DNA of 64,000 nucleotides from Delphinapterus leucas (GCF_002288925.2 NW_022098031.1:12285309-12349308); one strand, 5' to 3'. Positions 44,839 to 56,006 are shown, counted from the first letter of the stretch. Notes: generated from the letters alone by a model not told the origin. Translations and numbers: made by a program.

Positions 44839-45162
44839 TTTTTTTTCTTTTTCTTTTTTGGCTGCGTCAGGTCTTAGGTGCAGCATGTGGGATCTTTCGT
44901 GCGGCACACAGGCTCTTCGTTGTGGCGCATGGGCTTCTCTCTAGTTGTGGCATGCAGGTTTTCTCTCTCCAGTTGTGGCACGTGGGCTCTGTAGTTTGCG
45001 GCACACGTGCTGTCTCGTTGATGCACGTGAACTCAGTAGTTGTGGCGCACGGGCTTAGTTGCCCCGCGGCATGTGGGATCTTAGTTCCCCGACCAGGGAT
45101 CAGACCCATGTCCCCTGCATTGGAAGGCAGACTCTTCACCATTGGACAACCAGGGAAGTCCC
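44839..45162 (-). mobile_element. Long CHR-type SINE variant
   Basis: Flanked by a perfect 16-bp target duplication, tggatgctatcagttt (44823-44838 and 45163-45178). The body differs from the other long copies ('gtcaggtcttaggtgcagca' in place of 'ttgggtcttcgttgctg') and the head reads 'ggacaaccagggaagtccc', so it is a separate subfamily. The 186-codon open frame starting at 44826 runs through it. Confidence 0.95.
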
Positions 45163-45389
45163 TGGATGCTATCAGTTTGTGGAAAGTCTTTGATCCCATT
45201 TTCAGGAGATTTGACACTATTATGGAAATAACTTGGAACCATTTTATTGTGTTTGGTCAACTAACTAGAGGTGGTATTTTTAAATATATTAGAACAGAAC
45301 TAGTCTGGAGTAAAGAGAAGGTGAAGGTAGGGGAGGGGATAAAGAGAAACAAAGAGGGCCAAAAGATGTTTGGAAGAACATTGTAAACA

Positions 45390-45500
45390 CTGTTCCCATG
45401 CACCCTGTAGCCACCTCCATTATAGCAGCTCTCACAAATGATTACTTGCATGACCCAAAGAATGTACTCAGTAGGTGCTCAACACATCCTCATTGGCTTT
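45390..45500 (+). repeat. L2 LINE 3' tail (diverged)
   Basis: 'gaatgtactcagtaggtgct' with 'caacacatcctcattggctt' fits the L2 terminus. Confidence 0.6.
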
Positions 45501-46460
45501 AAGTAGGAACGGAGTCAAAGAGTAGAGTGTGGAGACAGAATGGACGGCTGGCAACAAGGTTGGGGATAATAAGAAACGTTAAATTGACCACGTGAGCTGA
45601 TGCCAAAATGTCCCCGTTGAGATGTTCTGTAAACAGGTTTTAGGTTAAAACTAGTTTTGCATATGGAACAGTTTTCAGAATCATTATCAGTACCGAACAG
45701 GTGAATATCCTGTTTGTCTGAAGCATCCTGGATTTAGCATTCACCACAGCCTGTCATGACAGCCTCATCTCCCTGTCCCGCAGCAGGTGACCTCCTCTCT
45801 GACTTCACAGAGGACACTGGAAGGGTGTGGTGGCTGGTGTGAGAGAGGCCGTTTGAGGTGGAGGTGAGGGAAGTGCTGCAAGCTAAGGCATCATAATGTA
45901 CCGATAGGGCAAACTAGTGAAACAGAGAAAGGAATGCTGACACGGACAGAGAGAAGGAATGAGAGAAAGCAGATTAAAACCATTAAGTTAGCAAGAAAAA
46001 AATTTAATAGAAGTCTGTGGACGGTACTAGCAAACAAATAAAAGAAAGGGAAATAGCAGAAATATCAAGGAATGTGCTAAAAAAGGAAGAAGGGTGTTTG
46101 ATGCTAGGCTCTAAGTAAGCACCTGTGATGTATGACGTTTAAAGTTATCACCTCCGTTGAGGGGCAGAGTTTTGAGGCAGTCTTGGGGGTGCAGCAGGCT
46201 TCCCTTGGGTCCTCTTAAATCTGGGGTTTGTTTTCAGGGTGGAAGTTGGAGAGGGTCAGTGTCCAGGCAGACATCTTGTGTCTACTTCTCTTAGACCTGC
46301 AAGAAAGACATCTTCATGGCTGAATGTTACTGCAGCTGTTTTCACCAGAGGACCCCTGCAGACGTGCAGACGTCTTTCAACCAGACCCCTCTCTGGCTCA
46401 CTCCTTCTCTTTGGTCAATGAACATAGTGTCCTGCAGAAAAATGACTCTCGTCCACCGTG
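45501..46460. other. Single-copy stretch without a recognised feature
   Basis: Purine-rich from 45930 to 46090. No gene, RNA or repeat family is recognised. Confidence 0.4.
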
Positions 46461-46475
46461 CATTCAGTGCTCTCT

Positions 46476-46688
46476 CTTTTTTTTTTTTTTTTTTGCGGTA
46501 CGCGGACCTCTCACTGTTGCGGCCCCTCCCGTTGCGGAGCACAGGCTCTGGACGCGCAGGCTCAGCGGCCATGACTCACGGGCCCAGCCGCTCCACGGCA
46601 TGTGGGATCCTCCCGGACCGGGGCACGAACCCGTGTCTCCTGCATCGACAGGCGGACTCTGAACCACTGCGCCACCAGGGAAGCCCAA
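46476..46688 (-). mobile_element. CHR-2-like tRNA-derived SINE
   Basis: Perfect 15-bp target duplication cattcagtgctctct at 46461-46475 and 46689-46703. The A-tail complement is uninterrupted T, consistent with a young insertion. Confidence 0.98.
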
Positions 46689-46899
46689 CATTCAGTGCTC
46701 TCTTATCTCACGCCTTTGCCTCATAGACAAACGCTCTGGAAGAGAGTTTTCAAGACATAGCACTGTTTCTTCAGATCACATTCACCCCTCAACTTGTTTT
46801 AATACAGTATCTACGCCTGTCTGTGACTGTTCTGAAACCATTCTAGCAGAGGTCACCCGTGGCAGCCAGCCTGCTAAGGGCGAGGTGACATGAATCGTT

Positions 46900-47130
46900 T
46901 TAGTGCTCTTCCTTCTTCACGACTCTCTGTGGGAAGGCGTGCCCCCTTGAAGCTCTCTCCTTCCCTGATTTTGGTGACTGAGTTTTTCATGGACATTTCC
47001 CTTTTCTCTGGTAAGGTAGGCCTGCCTCTGATCTTCACTGGCTTCTCGTCTACCACTCACTCCTGGCATATCAGTCTTCGACTGCCTTCTTGCTGAGCTG
47101 CGTTCTACCCTCTTTTATCCATCTCTTGTT
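46900..47130 (+). repeat. L2 LINE ORF2 remnant
   Basis: 'ttgaagctctctccttccct', 'gattttggtgactgagtttt' and 'ccactcactcctggcatatc' resemble the L2 ORF2 stretch also seen before the SINE at 4.2 kb. The frame is lost. Confidence 0.55.
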
Positions 47131-47439
47131 CTTGTGGGTTTTGGTACTGGGTGTCTACAGAATCTATATTTTCAGCCAAGATCAGGACATTTAGAAGCCA
47201 GAAACCCTGACATTATATTTCCTAGGTGATGCAGTTTAAAATAATAACACTGCTGAGCCATTAAAATAAGTTGAAGGAAGTTTAACAGAGTTCTTACAAT
47301 TTCTATGATGTTGATGCCTTTTTGGGAAAATAATAGGTCTCTCTATTTTTCCAAAATTTTTTTCTTACTTTTGGTACTCTAATTTTGCTGATGCCCTAGT
47401 CTTTGTCATCTTGCAGGGTAGTCCAATATTGTTCCTGAA

Positions 47440-47457
47440 CCCCCCCCCCCCCCCCCC
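47440..47457 (+). repeat. Run of 18 C
   Basis: An uninterrupted homopolymer of 18 C (18 G on the minus strand) after 'gttcctgaa'. Long pure C runs are rare in mammalian DNA. The length may be approximate because such runs are prone to sequencing error. Confidence 0.9.
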
Positions 47458-47779
47458 TGGTGTCTCTTGATAATTTGTATCTGCTGGTCTTACATTGGCT
47501 TGGCCTCTCTCCCTTCCCTTTGCTCCAGCCATCCTATTCCTAAATAGCTCAGAAAACAAACAACTAATGGAACTTGTTATGCATTTGATGTAGGAATCTC
47601 ATTCTCCTTCACTTTTCCACCTAGGTCTTCTCTTATTTCTTTGTTCTTATTTGAAGTTTCTCATATGTAACCAACAGTTAGCTGTTCCCAATCTCCTTTA
47701 GCCCCTCTTCTTCACACTACTGCCTTCCATCATGTGTCAGTGATGCAGCATTTGAAGTTACTGGAAAATGACAAGTACT
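47458..47779. other. Pyrimidine-rich stretch, possibly old L2
   Basis: C/T-rich text such as 'ggcctctctcccttcccttt' resembles L2 ORF2 composition, but no firm match can be read. Confidence 0.35.
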
Positions 47780-48235
47780 CCTGACTCTAGGCATTTGCAG
47801 AGGCTGTTCCTCCTTTCTGGAACACTGTTGTCTTCCCTCAGCTGACAAACCCCCGGATAGATCTCAGCTTACTGCCTGCCATTTCCTCCAGGGAATCTCC
47901 CCTTACCCCTTAGATGATGTAAAATCCATTTGCTGAATGTTACCCATCCTCCTTCCCTCCTCTTTGTAATTTTCAGTGCATTTGTCATGATTTGTTTAAT
48001 ACCTCATAAAATGCATAACAGCAGAGACCATTTCTGCCTTGTTCAAGGCTATATTTGCAATGCCTAATGCTCTTCCCATTACTATAAATATATGTTGAAT
48101 TGAACAGATGAGATATAAATAATACATTGGCCAAGTCCTACTTTATTTTTCCAGACCCAGTTCAAATGTCATCTTTCTATGAAGCCCCTCCATCCCCAGG
48201 CACAATATAGTTCCCTCAGAGAGTTTACACGTTCC
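47780..48235 (+). repeat. L2 LINE 3' region
   Basis: 'ggctgttcctcctttctgga', 'cagcagagaccatttctgcc', 'gcaatgcctaatgctcttcc' and 'atatgttgaattgaacagat' trace the L2 3' end. After it 'gacccagttcaaatgtcatc' and 'atgaagcccctccatcccca' suggest a second L2 piece (48125-48235). Confidence 0.85.
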
Positions 48236-48239
48236 ATTA

Positions 48240-48815
48240 TGGCTGTTCAGAAGTCAACTAACAAAACTGTCAAGGTCATGAAAGGCAAGGAAAGACTGAG
48301 GAAATGTCACAGAATGGAGGAGACTAAAGAGACGTGATGATGAAAACATAACATGGGATCCTGGCACAGAAGAAGAACATCAGTGGAAATGCTGGTGAAA
48401 TACAAATAAAGTGTGCAGGTTAGGGCTTCCCTGGTGGCGCAGTGGTTGAGAGTCCGCCTGCCGATGCAGGGGACACGGGTTCGTGCCTCGGTCCGGGAAG
48501 ATCCCACATGCCGCGGAGCTGCTGGGCCCCGTGAGCCGTGGCCGCTGGGCCTGCGCATCCGGAGCCTATGCTCCGCAGCGGGAGAGGCCACAGCAGTGAG
48601 AGGCCCGCGTACTGCAAAAAAAAAAAAAAAAAAAGGTGTGCAGGTTAATTAATAGTATTGTACTAAGCTCAATTTTTTTAGTTTTGATAATTGGTATGAA
48701 GATTTTACAAGATATTAACGTTAGGGCAAGCTGGGTGAAAGGGATGTGGGAACCTTTTGTACAATCTTTAAGACTTTTACCAAAGTCCAAAATTATTTCA
48801 AAATAATAAGTTAAA
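48240..48815 (+). mobile_element. L1M-type 3' end, split by a SINE
   Basis: Left part: 'aactgtcaaggtcatgaaag', 'ggaaagactgaggaaatgtc', 'gaacatcagtggaaatgctg'. The right part continues after 48647 with 'taatagtattgtactaagct', 'gggcaagctgggtgaaaggg' and 'gtccaaaattatttcaaaat'. Together they form one old L1 3' untranslated region interrupted by the CHR SINE. Confidence 0.85.
48423..48635 (+). mobile_element. CHR-2-like tRNA-derived SINE
   Basis: Perfect 12-bp target duplication gtgtgcaggtta at 48411-48422 and 48636-48647. Box A tggcgcagtgg lies at 48435-48445 and a box-B-like ggttcgtgcct at 48478-48488. The A-tail is an uninterrupted run of about 18 A. Confidence 0.98.
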
Positions 48816-48869
48816 GTCAACCAGGAGCTTTCCATAGACAGAAAGTATGCCTTAATAGTTAGATTTTCA

Positions 48870-48922
48870 GCCACTAACAGTGCCCAGCCTAGTAGGTGCT
48901 CAATAAACACTGAATGAATTTA
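48870..48922 (+). repeat. L2 LINE 3' tail (short)
   Basis: 'acagtgcccagcctagtagg' then 'tgctcaataaacactgaatg' is the L2 terminus. Confidence 0.75.
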
Positions 48923-49550
48923 CCCTTGCTTGCTCCCACTTTGGTTATTTGCAGTCTGTGTTTTCTCTTTGGCCTACCTGTCTTACCTAGCAACAACTTG
49001 GTGCCTTTAGGGAGGACCTGGTCCCAGAGTGCCTGTGCTTGAGAGGCCAGCATCCTGCCTTTTGGTGGCAGTGATACTGTACTGCCTACACACTGTGCAT
49101 TGGCAGTTTGCTTCCATCAGGACTGAAGGTAATAAAGAAGAGTTGTAGTAGAGAAAAACAAAATAAAAATGGGGAATCTGGTCTCCTTATACCCTGATTT
49201 TTAAATTGTTTGTATTTTATCTTTGAATTGAAAATTTGTGTTTCTCTTTGAATACCAAGATATTCTGGCCAGATTCCCAACTGAGCATCTTTTTTTTTTT
49301 TTTTTAAATGATTCAATACATGCTTACTTTATTTTATATGCTGTGGACTGACCACCTTTTTATTAATAGCTAATCTCAAATTCTGTGTAGAAAATGTCCC
49401 TCTAAAATGTCTTAAACATATAAAAGAATATCTTTATCTTAATATATTATGGTAGAAATCCAGAACACTATAACTTTTAAGATAACTTGTAAAGGTTGAA
49501 AAAGTAAGTTTAAAACCTCAGAAATCCTTGTAAAAACATCCCTGAGCATT
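48923..49550. other. Single-copy stretch without a recognised feature
   Basis: A T run at 49290-49306. No gene or repeat family is recognised. Confidence 0.4.
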
Positions 49551-49564
49551 TCTAAGAGCATTCT

Positions 49565-49894
49565 TTTAAGAAATAAATTTATTTATTTATATTGGCTGCG
49601 TTGGGTCTTCGTTGCTGTGCGCGGGCTTTTCTCTAGTTGCGGCGAGCGAGGGCTACTCTTTGTTGCGGTGCGCAGGCTTCTCATTGTGGTGGCTTCTCTT
49701 GTTGCAGAGCACGGGCTCTAGGCACGCGGGCTGCAGTAGTTGTGGCTCACGAGCTCTGGAGTGCAGGCTCAGTAGTTGTGGCACACGGGCTTAGTTGCTC
49801 CATGGCATGTGGGATCTTCGCGGGCCAGAGCTCGAACCCGTTTCCGCTGCGTTGGCAGGCAAATTCTTAACCACTGCGCCACCAGGGAAGTCCA
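49565..49894 (-). mobile_element. Long CHR-type tRNA-derived SINE
   Basis: 'ggctgcgttgggtcttcgtt' at left and head 'gcgccaccagggaagtcc' at right. Perfect 14-bp target duplication tctaagagcattct at 49551-49564 and 49895-49908. It forms an inverted pair with the SINE at 50437-50802. Confidence 0.97.
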
Positions 49895-49908
49895 TCTAAG
49901 AGCATTCT

Positions 49909-50436
49909 AAACTTAGTCCATCACTGTAGAATGACTATATAATAGCACGTATAATTAATAAGAGCTATAATAAGACCTTCTAGTCAGGTGGAAATTTAAG
50001 AAAAGCCTCCTAAAGGTTGAACCCTTGATAAACATTTAGGGTCAGTGTGTGGTTATTTTCCTCTTGCTCATAAAACTTTTGACTTGCAATTATTTCCTAT
50101 TGAAAACACATGGTACTCCATTTCAGCCATAACTTCACTGTCATTTGCTCATATAAACCGTGCACTGCTAACAACAGGGTTAAGGTTGTCTTAGCAAAGA
50201 AAAGTCCCTCTTGTCTGTTTCTTGGCATCCTCCCCTAGGGACTTCTTGCTTTGCACAGCTACCTACCTGGTTATTTCTGTGGCATCTATCATCTCTGTAT
50301 CTAGGCATTCACACCTCACAAACACAAACATCTACAGATGGAAAGTGTGGAGCTTGGAGCAGAGGCTTCCTACAGAGAACGTTCAACAAGGCAGCTTGCC
50401 ACACTGTTGTTTCTTTAGCATAAAACTGAACTGGGG
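49909..50436. other. Single-copy spacer between inverted long SINEs
   Basis: Two overlapping open frames at 50211-50455 have no recognisable domain. No repeat is identified. Confidence 0.4.
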
Positions 50437-50802
50437 GGCTTCCCTGGTGGCTTAGTGGTTAAGAATCCGCCTGCCAATGCAGGGGACACAGGTTCGAGCC
50501 CTGGTCCGGGAAGATGCTCTCACATGCAGCAGAGCAACTAAGGCCGTGCGCCACAACTGCTGAGCCTGCGCTCTAGAGCCCGCGAGCCACAGCTACTGAG
50601 CCCACGTGCCACAACTACTGAAGCCTGCATGCCTAGAGCCCGTGCTCCGCAACAAGAGAAGCCACCGCAATGAGAAGCCGGTGCACCGCAACGAAGAGTA
50701 GCCCCAGTTCGCCACAACTAGAGAAAGCCCGTGTGCAGCAATGGAGAGCCAACACAGCCAAAAATAAATAAATAAAATAAATAAATTTATTAAAAAAAAC
50801 AC
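50437..50802 (+). mobile_element. Long CHR-type tRNA-derived SINE
   Basis: Head 'gggcttccctggtggcttag', box-B motif ggttcgagccc, four 'ccacaac'-type units, end 'ccaacacagccaaaaataaa' followed by an (AAAT)n tail. Flanks aaaactgaactgggg and aaaacctggacgggg are a plausible decayed target duplication. Confidence 0.96.
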
Positions 50803-52091
50803 CAAAACCTGGACGGGGCTATTTCATCTAGAATTTGAAAGAAAAGAGGAAAAAGAGAGACCCCAGTTTTCATAGATAAGGCCATTTTGAAAACATTTAC
50901 TGAATACCCAGATGCTACCCACTTTGTGAGGTATCACAAACACTTCTGCACGGTCAACATGTGTGGAGACTCAGCAACATTTACTGTATCTGAGGACTGT
51001 AAGGGGGAAATTACATTTCTTGATTACACTGTACAAGTGGCCTAGCTTCTAAACTCCCTTTTGTTTTTCCATTAAAAAGATTAAAAAATCACCAACCTTA
51101 CATTTTAACAAGCTTTCTAAATTTAAGGGCGTGGATCTTCCATACACAAAGAACTAAATATATGATGATAACCCTAGTTAGTTATATTTTAAGGCACAAT
51201 CTTAGAGTATAAATTTCCAGCATTTCGTACAGTTACTTTACTTTTACTGCTTAATTTGTAACATCAACCAGCTCTCACATCAACTAGTTTTCTGAGAGCC
51301 TTGCTCCTTATCATTAGGACTAATACTACTTCATGACTTCCATTTTTCCATGCCATTTTATACAACAAAATAAGAAAATATACTGAAATACTAAAGTAAG
51401 CACTGCTGCTCACTGAAAGATGGTGTCACTGTTCAAACTTATGTGTTGGCCAGTAGGCAGGACCACCATGCAGTGGTTTGAAACATTTGTTCAATAACTG
51501 ATGTGCAATAGTCTGGGTTAGACAAAGATTGAAGACATATCTACAAAGATTATACCACACTGCCCTCTAGCCTGTATAACAGGAAGAAAAATGGTTCCCC
51601 TCCCTGCTGTTCATTTCTGGAGGTACATTATTTAGCAGCAGCCTTTTAGCTATGGGCAGGCTCAATATATTTGTTATATAAAGGGTACTAACCACCTGTT
51701 GAATACTCCCTACAATACTTTTTCTTATAGCAGACATTATCAAATCACTTTCTTGAAGAGCCAGAGACTTCTTGCAGAAGAAATATCCAGTATCCTAAAG
51801 TGCTAACAGGTGCACAAATAGCACCACTGTGTCTGGAGACTCTATCTTTGATTGAGTCAACTTAGAGAAGAGCTCCACTTCCCACCTTTCCTCCCTTCCC
51901 CCCACTGAAAGCCAGCAATCCATAAACTATCCTTGAACGTGACCAAGGCAGGCGTCCTTGGTGTTGTCTAATTATCACTGATCCTGAACTCATTATTTTC
52001 TTTTACCCACATTCTCTCCCTTCATAACATTTTGGGAAAGAAAAAAAAAAACCTATAGATTTAAGCCTTCCTGTCTATGTTGATTTAAGTT
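50803..52091. other. AT-rich single-copy stretch
   Basis: No gene, RNA or repeat family is recognised. A run of A lies at 52040-52051. Confidence 0.4.
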
Positions 52092-52106
52092 CAAAAAGTA
52101 GACTTT

Positions 52107-52310
52107 TTTTTTTTTTTGCGGTACGTGGGCCTCTCACTATTGTGGCCTCTCCCGTTGCAGAGCACAGGCTCCGGACGCGCAGGCTCAGTGGCCATGGCTC
52201 ATGGGCCCAGCTGCTCTGCGGCATGTGGGATCCTCCCGGACCGGGACACGAACACGTGTCCCCTGCATCGGCAGGCGGACTCTCAACCTCTGCGCCACCA
52301 GGGAGGCCCC
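52107..52310 (-). mobile_element. CHR-2-like tRNA-derived SINE
   Basis: Perfect 15-bp target duplication caaaaagtagacttt at 52092-52106 and 52311-52325. The head reads 'tgcgccaccagggaggcccc', one change from its relatives. Confidence 0.97.
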
Positions 52311-52325
52311 CAAAAAGTAGACTTT

Positions 52326-52824
52326 AAGGAGAAAATTTTGTATTTCCTAGAAGCTTTCTTTGATTACTAGTTCTCTGTGGTTCTCTTCCCCACCTCCCCT
52401 TCTAGGGGAAATCTTGAAAAACTAAAAAACCCCAAGAATTTCATTAAACGAGGTCCACAATATATATTTTCTTTAGAGATTAAAAAAAGGGATTTTGGGG
52501 GGGCTTCAGATGAATGACTGTTGGGAGCCTGCTCAGGTGACCTGAGCTCTGAAGCTGATGCTCTTCCCATATCCCCGAACCTTCCCAGAATTCTCGCCTA
52601 GAGCATCCCTCAGGTCAGCTATTTCTTCCAGGTCGGCACCTAATGTCACATTGTGAAGGAGCGGAAGTTTTTATCCATGGCTCTGCTAATAATGGCATCC
52701 TCATTTAACCTCACGGTGTAGTAATATGATCAAATGGTGCTAAACATGTGAACCTAAATCCAAAACAAGGAATTGTTGAGAGTGGGCAAAGGGGTGGGGT
52801 AGTGAGGTAGGAGAGGAGAGATTT
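52326..52824. other. Single-copy stretch without a recognised feature
   Basis: No gene or repeat family is recognised. A G run (gattttgggggggc) lies at 52491-52504. Confidence 0.4.
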
Positions 52825-52985
52825 GAACACTTGTTGAATACCTACTAAGTGTCAGGTGCTTGATGTGTTTGATCTCACTGCATCGTTGCAACACCATTAT
52901 AAGGAAGTAAGGAACTGCTTTCCCAATATTGCTTATGAAAAATATTAATTGCTTTTCCAGTGTTACCCTTGCCCACTGAATCATG
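52825..52985 (-). repeat. MIR SINE
   Basis: 'gaatacctactaagtgtcag', 'gtgtttgatctcactgcatc', 'acaccattataaggaagtaa' and 'cagtgttacccttgcccact' follow MIR in reverse complement. Confidence 0.75.
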
Positions 52986-54184
52986 GATGTTGGGTTGCCA
53001 GCCAGGTATTTTTGGCTCCAGAGCTCATGTTTTCCTCACATATACACATGATCAAGAGGATTTTCTCAGGTAGAAATACTTACTCTTGTTGTTGTTGAAA
53101 GCACCGTGGCTTTAATGTATGGCATTGCTCTTCACACAGTATGATACAATTGTGCAACATTACACAGGCGTTCAGTTCATTATTGCAGTGACCAGGTGGC
53201 AAGGAAGTACGCAGAGCAAGTCTTCGCCCTCCTTTTCCTGTTCCTTCCTTTCTCTTGTCTGATACCAGGTTCTCTTTGGGCCAGCACTTAGACTTGGACC
53301 TGTGGTTGAGATATTACTTGCAGGGCAATAAATACTCCAGGTAAAGAGTCTCAGTGGCTGATTATAAAGGTCAATCCAGGTTTATTAAGTCTAGCATACA
53401 CCCCAACTTTCTTGAGATAGCCCTGTGTTCAAGTGCTTTTATTCTTTGCCATAAAAGCAATCTCTTAAACGTGTACCATCTTACCTATGTGAGACTATTC
53501 CATACGTTGGCACAAAAGACAAAAATCTTCTGTCAAACCATATAATCTGATTTTCCATTCAGAGATTATGTTGACTATAGCTGCAGGGTACCAGGAACCG
53601 TAAGGATAACCTAGTGAAATATTTAGAGCCTTCCTCTCCACCAGATGTGTCCCAAACGTGGTTGAGTGAAGCCATCCCTTGTGTAAGCAAGAGTGACAAA
53701 TCTTAGGGCTACATTCTGCTTTCATGTCGTCTTTGGTCTATTGCTTAAAATAACTGAGCTTTATATTCTTTTCCCTCATCATGTGAAATTGCAGATGTTC
53801 ACTGGTTTCATTCTTTTGTTGAATTAACTCCCCCTCTAATGGACGTTTTTAGTTTTCAAAACAAAGCTTTACATTCCAGTTTGAATAGCTCCCTCTGACA
53901 TGATCGACCTCTGACATGATCGACTTCTGTTAGTTTACTTATATAATCAAGATTTCCTTTCATTTTCAAGTTAAAAATACTGTAAGCAACGTGAGTGATA
54001 CATTTCCATGCAACTGGTTTAAATATCCTGGTCTGTTTTCATCCCCGGGTTTCCACTGCCCTGGGAGAAATGTGGAGTTAAGGGAAATACTTTTAAATAA
54101 TGCGTAGGGCTTAAGAGTCAAGACCAGAAGTATTCTGTCTAGTTTATCTTGTTAGTAACTGATAGTTATCTACCCAGTATCCAT
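52986..54184. other. Single-copy stretch with a 16-bp tandem duplication
   Basis: Two adjacent identical copies of cctctgacatgatcga occupy 53892-53907 and 53908-53923. Short open frames near 53354-53725 have no recognisable domain. Nothing else is identified. Confidence 0.5.
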
Positions 54185-54485
54185 TCTGCCTTCACTCACA
54201 AGAAACCTAGTTTTTTTTCCCCAACCGGCAGTGTGCCTGGATCAACACCTTTGTTTCCCAGAACCCCTTAGGTGGTCAGTGAAATGAAGCTGAAGTGATT
54301 GGATGGGCTTTCAGGAAGGCTCTGTTAGGCAGACTGACCCAGCTGAGAGGCATGAATTTTGGCCCTTTCCTTCTTGGTCCTCTTTCTGTTTGAAATGTAG
54401 TATCTGGAGCCTCATAGCAACCTTGGACCTCCAGGATGAAAGCCACTTAGAAAGATAAGATTCAGGGTTCCTGATGATTTTGGAG
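54185..54485. repeat. Old interspersed repeat, opposite-strand relative of 25740-26290
   Basis: 'tgtttcccagaaccccttag', 'gccctttccttcttggtcct', 'accttggacctccaggatga' and 'aagccacttagaaagataag' follow the reverse complement of the repeat seen at 26 and 29.7 kb. Family name not certain. Confidence 0.45.
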
Positions 54486-54518
54486 TTGACATGGCAGTAT
54501 ATACCGCCTACATCTATA

Positions 54519-54717
54519 CGGTTGTCCCTTGGTATCCGTGGGTCAATTGGTTCCAGGACCTGATGGATACCAAAATCTGTGGTTGCTCAAGTCCGGGATA
54601 TAGAATGGCATCCATGCATACGGAGGGCCGGAGGGACAATTGATCCAAGTCGATCCTCAGTCAGTTGAATACGAAGGTACAGAAGATACAGAACCTGTGG
54701 ATACGAAGGGCTGACTC
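54519..54717. mobile_element. MER2/Tigger-like DNA transposon
   Basis: Left end 'ggttgtcccttggtatccgt', 'aattggttccaggacctgat', 'accaaaatctgtggttgctc'; right end 'gaacctgtggatacgaaggg' then 'ctgact'. The ends are imperfect inverted repeats bounded by TA dinucleotides, as in Tc1/mariner-pogo (Tigger) elements. The centre is shorter than a full MER2. Confidence 0.8.
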
Positions 54718-54719
54718 TA

Positions 54720-56005
54720 CTTCCTCTGTCTGAATCGGAAGTAAATTTCTGACTTGTTTAAACTCCACATTTGAGCTTCCTGTTATATGCAGACAAACCT
54801 AATCATACCTGATAGGTATAACTTTCCCATGACTGTAATACAGAAACATCTATTCCTACCTCACTCGTCTCTTCTCTTCTCCCAACTCTAACTCCCTCCT
54901 TCTCTACTTATAACTAGCATTCAAGAGGACATTCTCAGACAGGAAGAGCCTGCCTGAAAATCGCATATGCAGACTGGTCTGGCTGGAGAGTGTATTCACA
55001 GCTATTTCTGCTGCTTCTTCCTTTGTTCTCCTTTGAACACAGCATTTTCAGAGGCAAGGGGACTTTTCACAGCAGCGCTCACAGTAGATGTGGGGTGGGG
55101 TGTGCAGGGCAACTGTTTGGCAGGCACGAACCACTGAAGTCTAGAATCTAGCCTGTAGGACAGGATGAGTTGGACAGGATTAGAGTCTCACATGGGGCAG
55201 GAACATAGCTTCTTTCACATGATGTCTACGGGAAATAGATTCTTTCCTGCCAGGAGCACTTCAGTGGGTAAGTGTTTCATGGACCAGTGAAGAAGAGAGC
55301 TCCCTTCAGGACTTTACTAAGAGGCAGAGGCCTCTTACCTGCCTTCCTGCAACTTTCTGTGGCTTTGCTAATGTCAAAGAAGATAGAGGTCACATTCAGC
55401 CAAGGGTAAATTAAAGGAGTGATCCAGTGAGAAGAAAATAAAACCTTGAAGGAACATTATGGACATAAATTGGGAAGGTGGAGTGAGTTACTCAGGCATA
55501 CATCCAAAGAGAGGGGCAGGAATGCAACATAGAGAAACAAGACCACCCGATCCCTTTCTCTGCCACATCCCACTGTTGGAAGGGACGATGCCATCATGCG
55601 CATGCTGTGTCATATAGCTGTCACCCTCAGCCACTGTCAGGATGGTGGGTGTTGAGGTGTTACATAAACCTCCCTGCTCAGCAGCTCAACCCCTACCAGC
55701 ACACTCTGTTTCGCTTCTCGTCACCGAAGCGCTTGGCATGTGTGTAGAGAGTAATTTCAAGGTAGGTTATAATTGTCCATAATAAACACACTACATTGGG
55801 TACAAGCTGGATTAGGAAAACGGGTCGTAAAAAGAAATCTGTGATAATAATGGTTTGTAAGTTGATAATGTGCTAACAATATAAAGCTTTTATTAAAATT
55901 ACCAATCAAATCTCATTCTCTCTCTCTGTCTCTGCCTCACATAAAAAAAAAAACTGGGAAGGATTTTATCAGGTTTACTTAGCATAGGTTCTTCATTTTA
56001 GGAAA
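54720..56005. other. Single-copy stretch without a recognised feature
   Basis: A short CT-rich run at 55915-55937. No gene, RNA or repeat family is recognised. Confidence 0.4.
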
Positions 56006-56006
56006 A

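Noticed and set aside
46316..46726. Open frames of 60-166 codons such as those with MVESPPADAGD or SRSAACGIF motifs, repeated about a dozen times across the window
   Set aside because: They are readings of the same CHR SINE in different frames and strands. The repeated protein-like motif is the SINE, not a gene family.
48423..48635. Box A and box B suggesting a tRNA gene
   Set aside because: The boxes belong to the tRNA-derived SINE head. The sequence does not fold as a full tRNA and carries a SINE body and A-tail.
54519..54717. The near-inverted ends as a viral or integrase attachment site
   Set aside because: The ends and TA borders match the MER2/Tigger family, which explains them fully.
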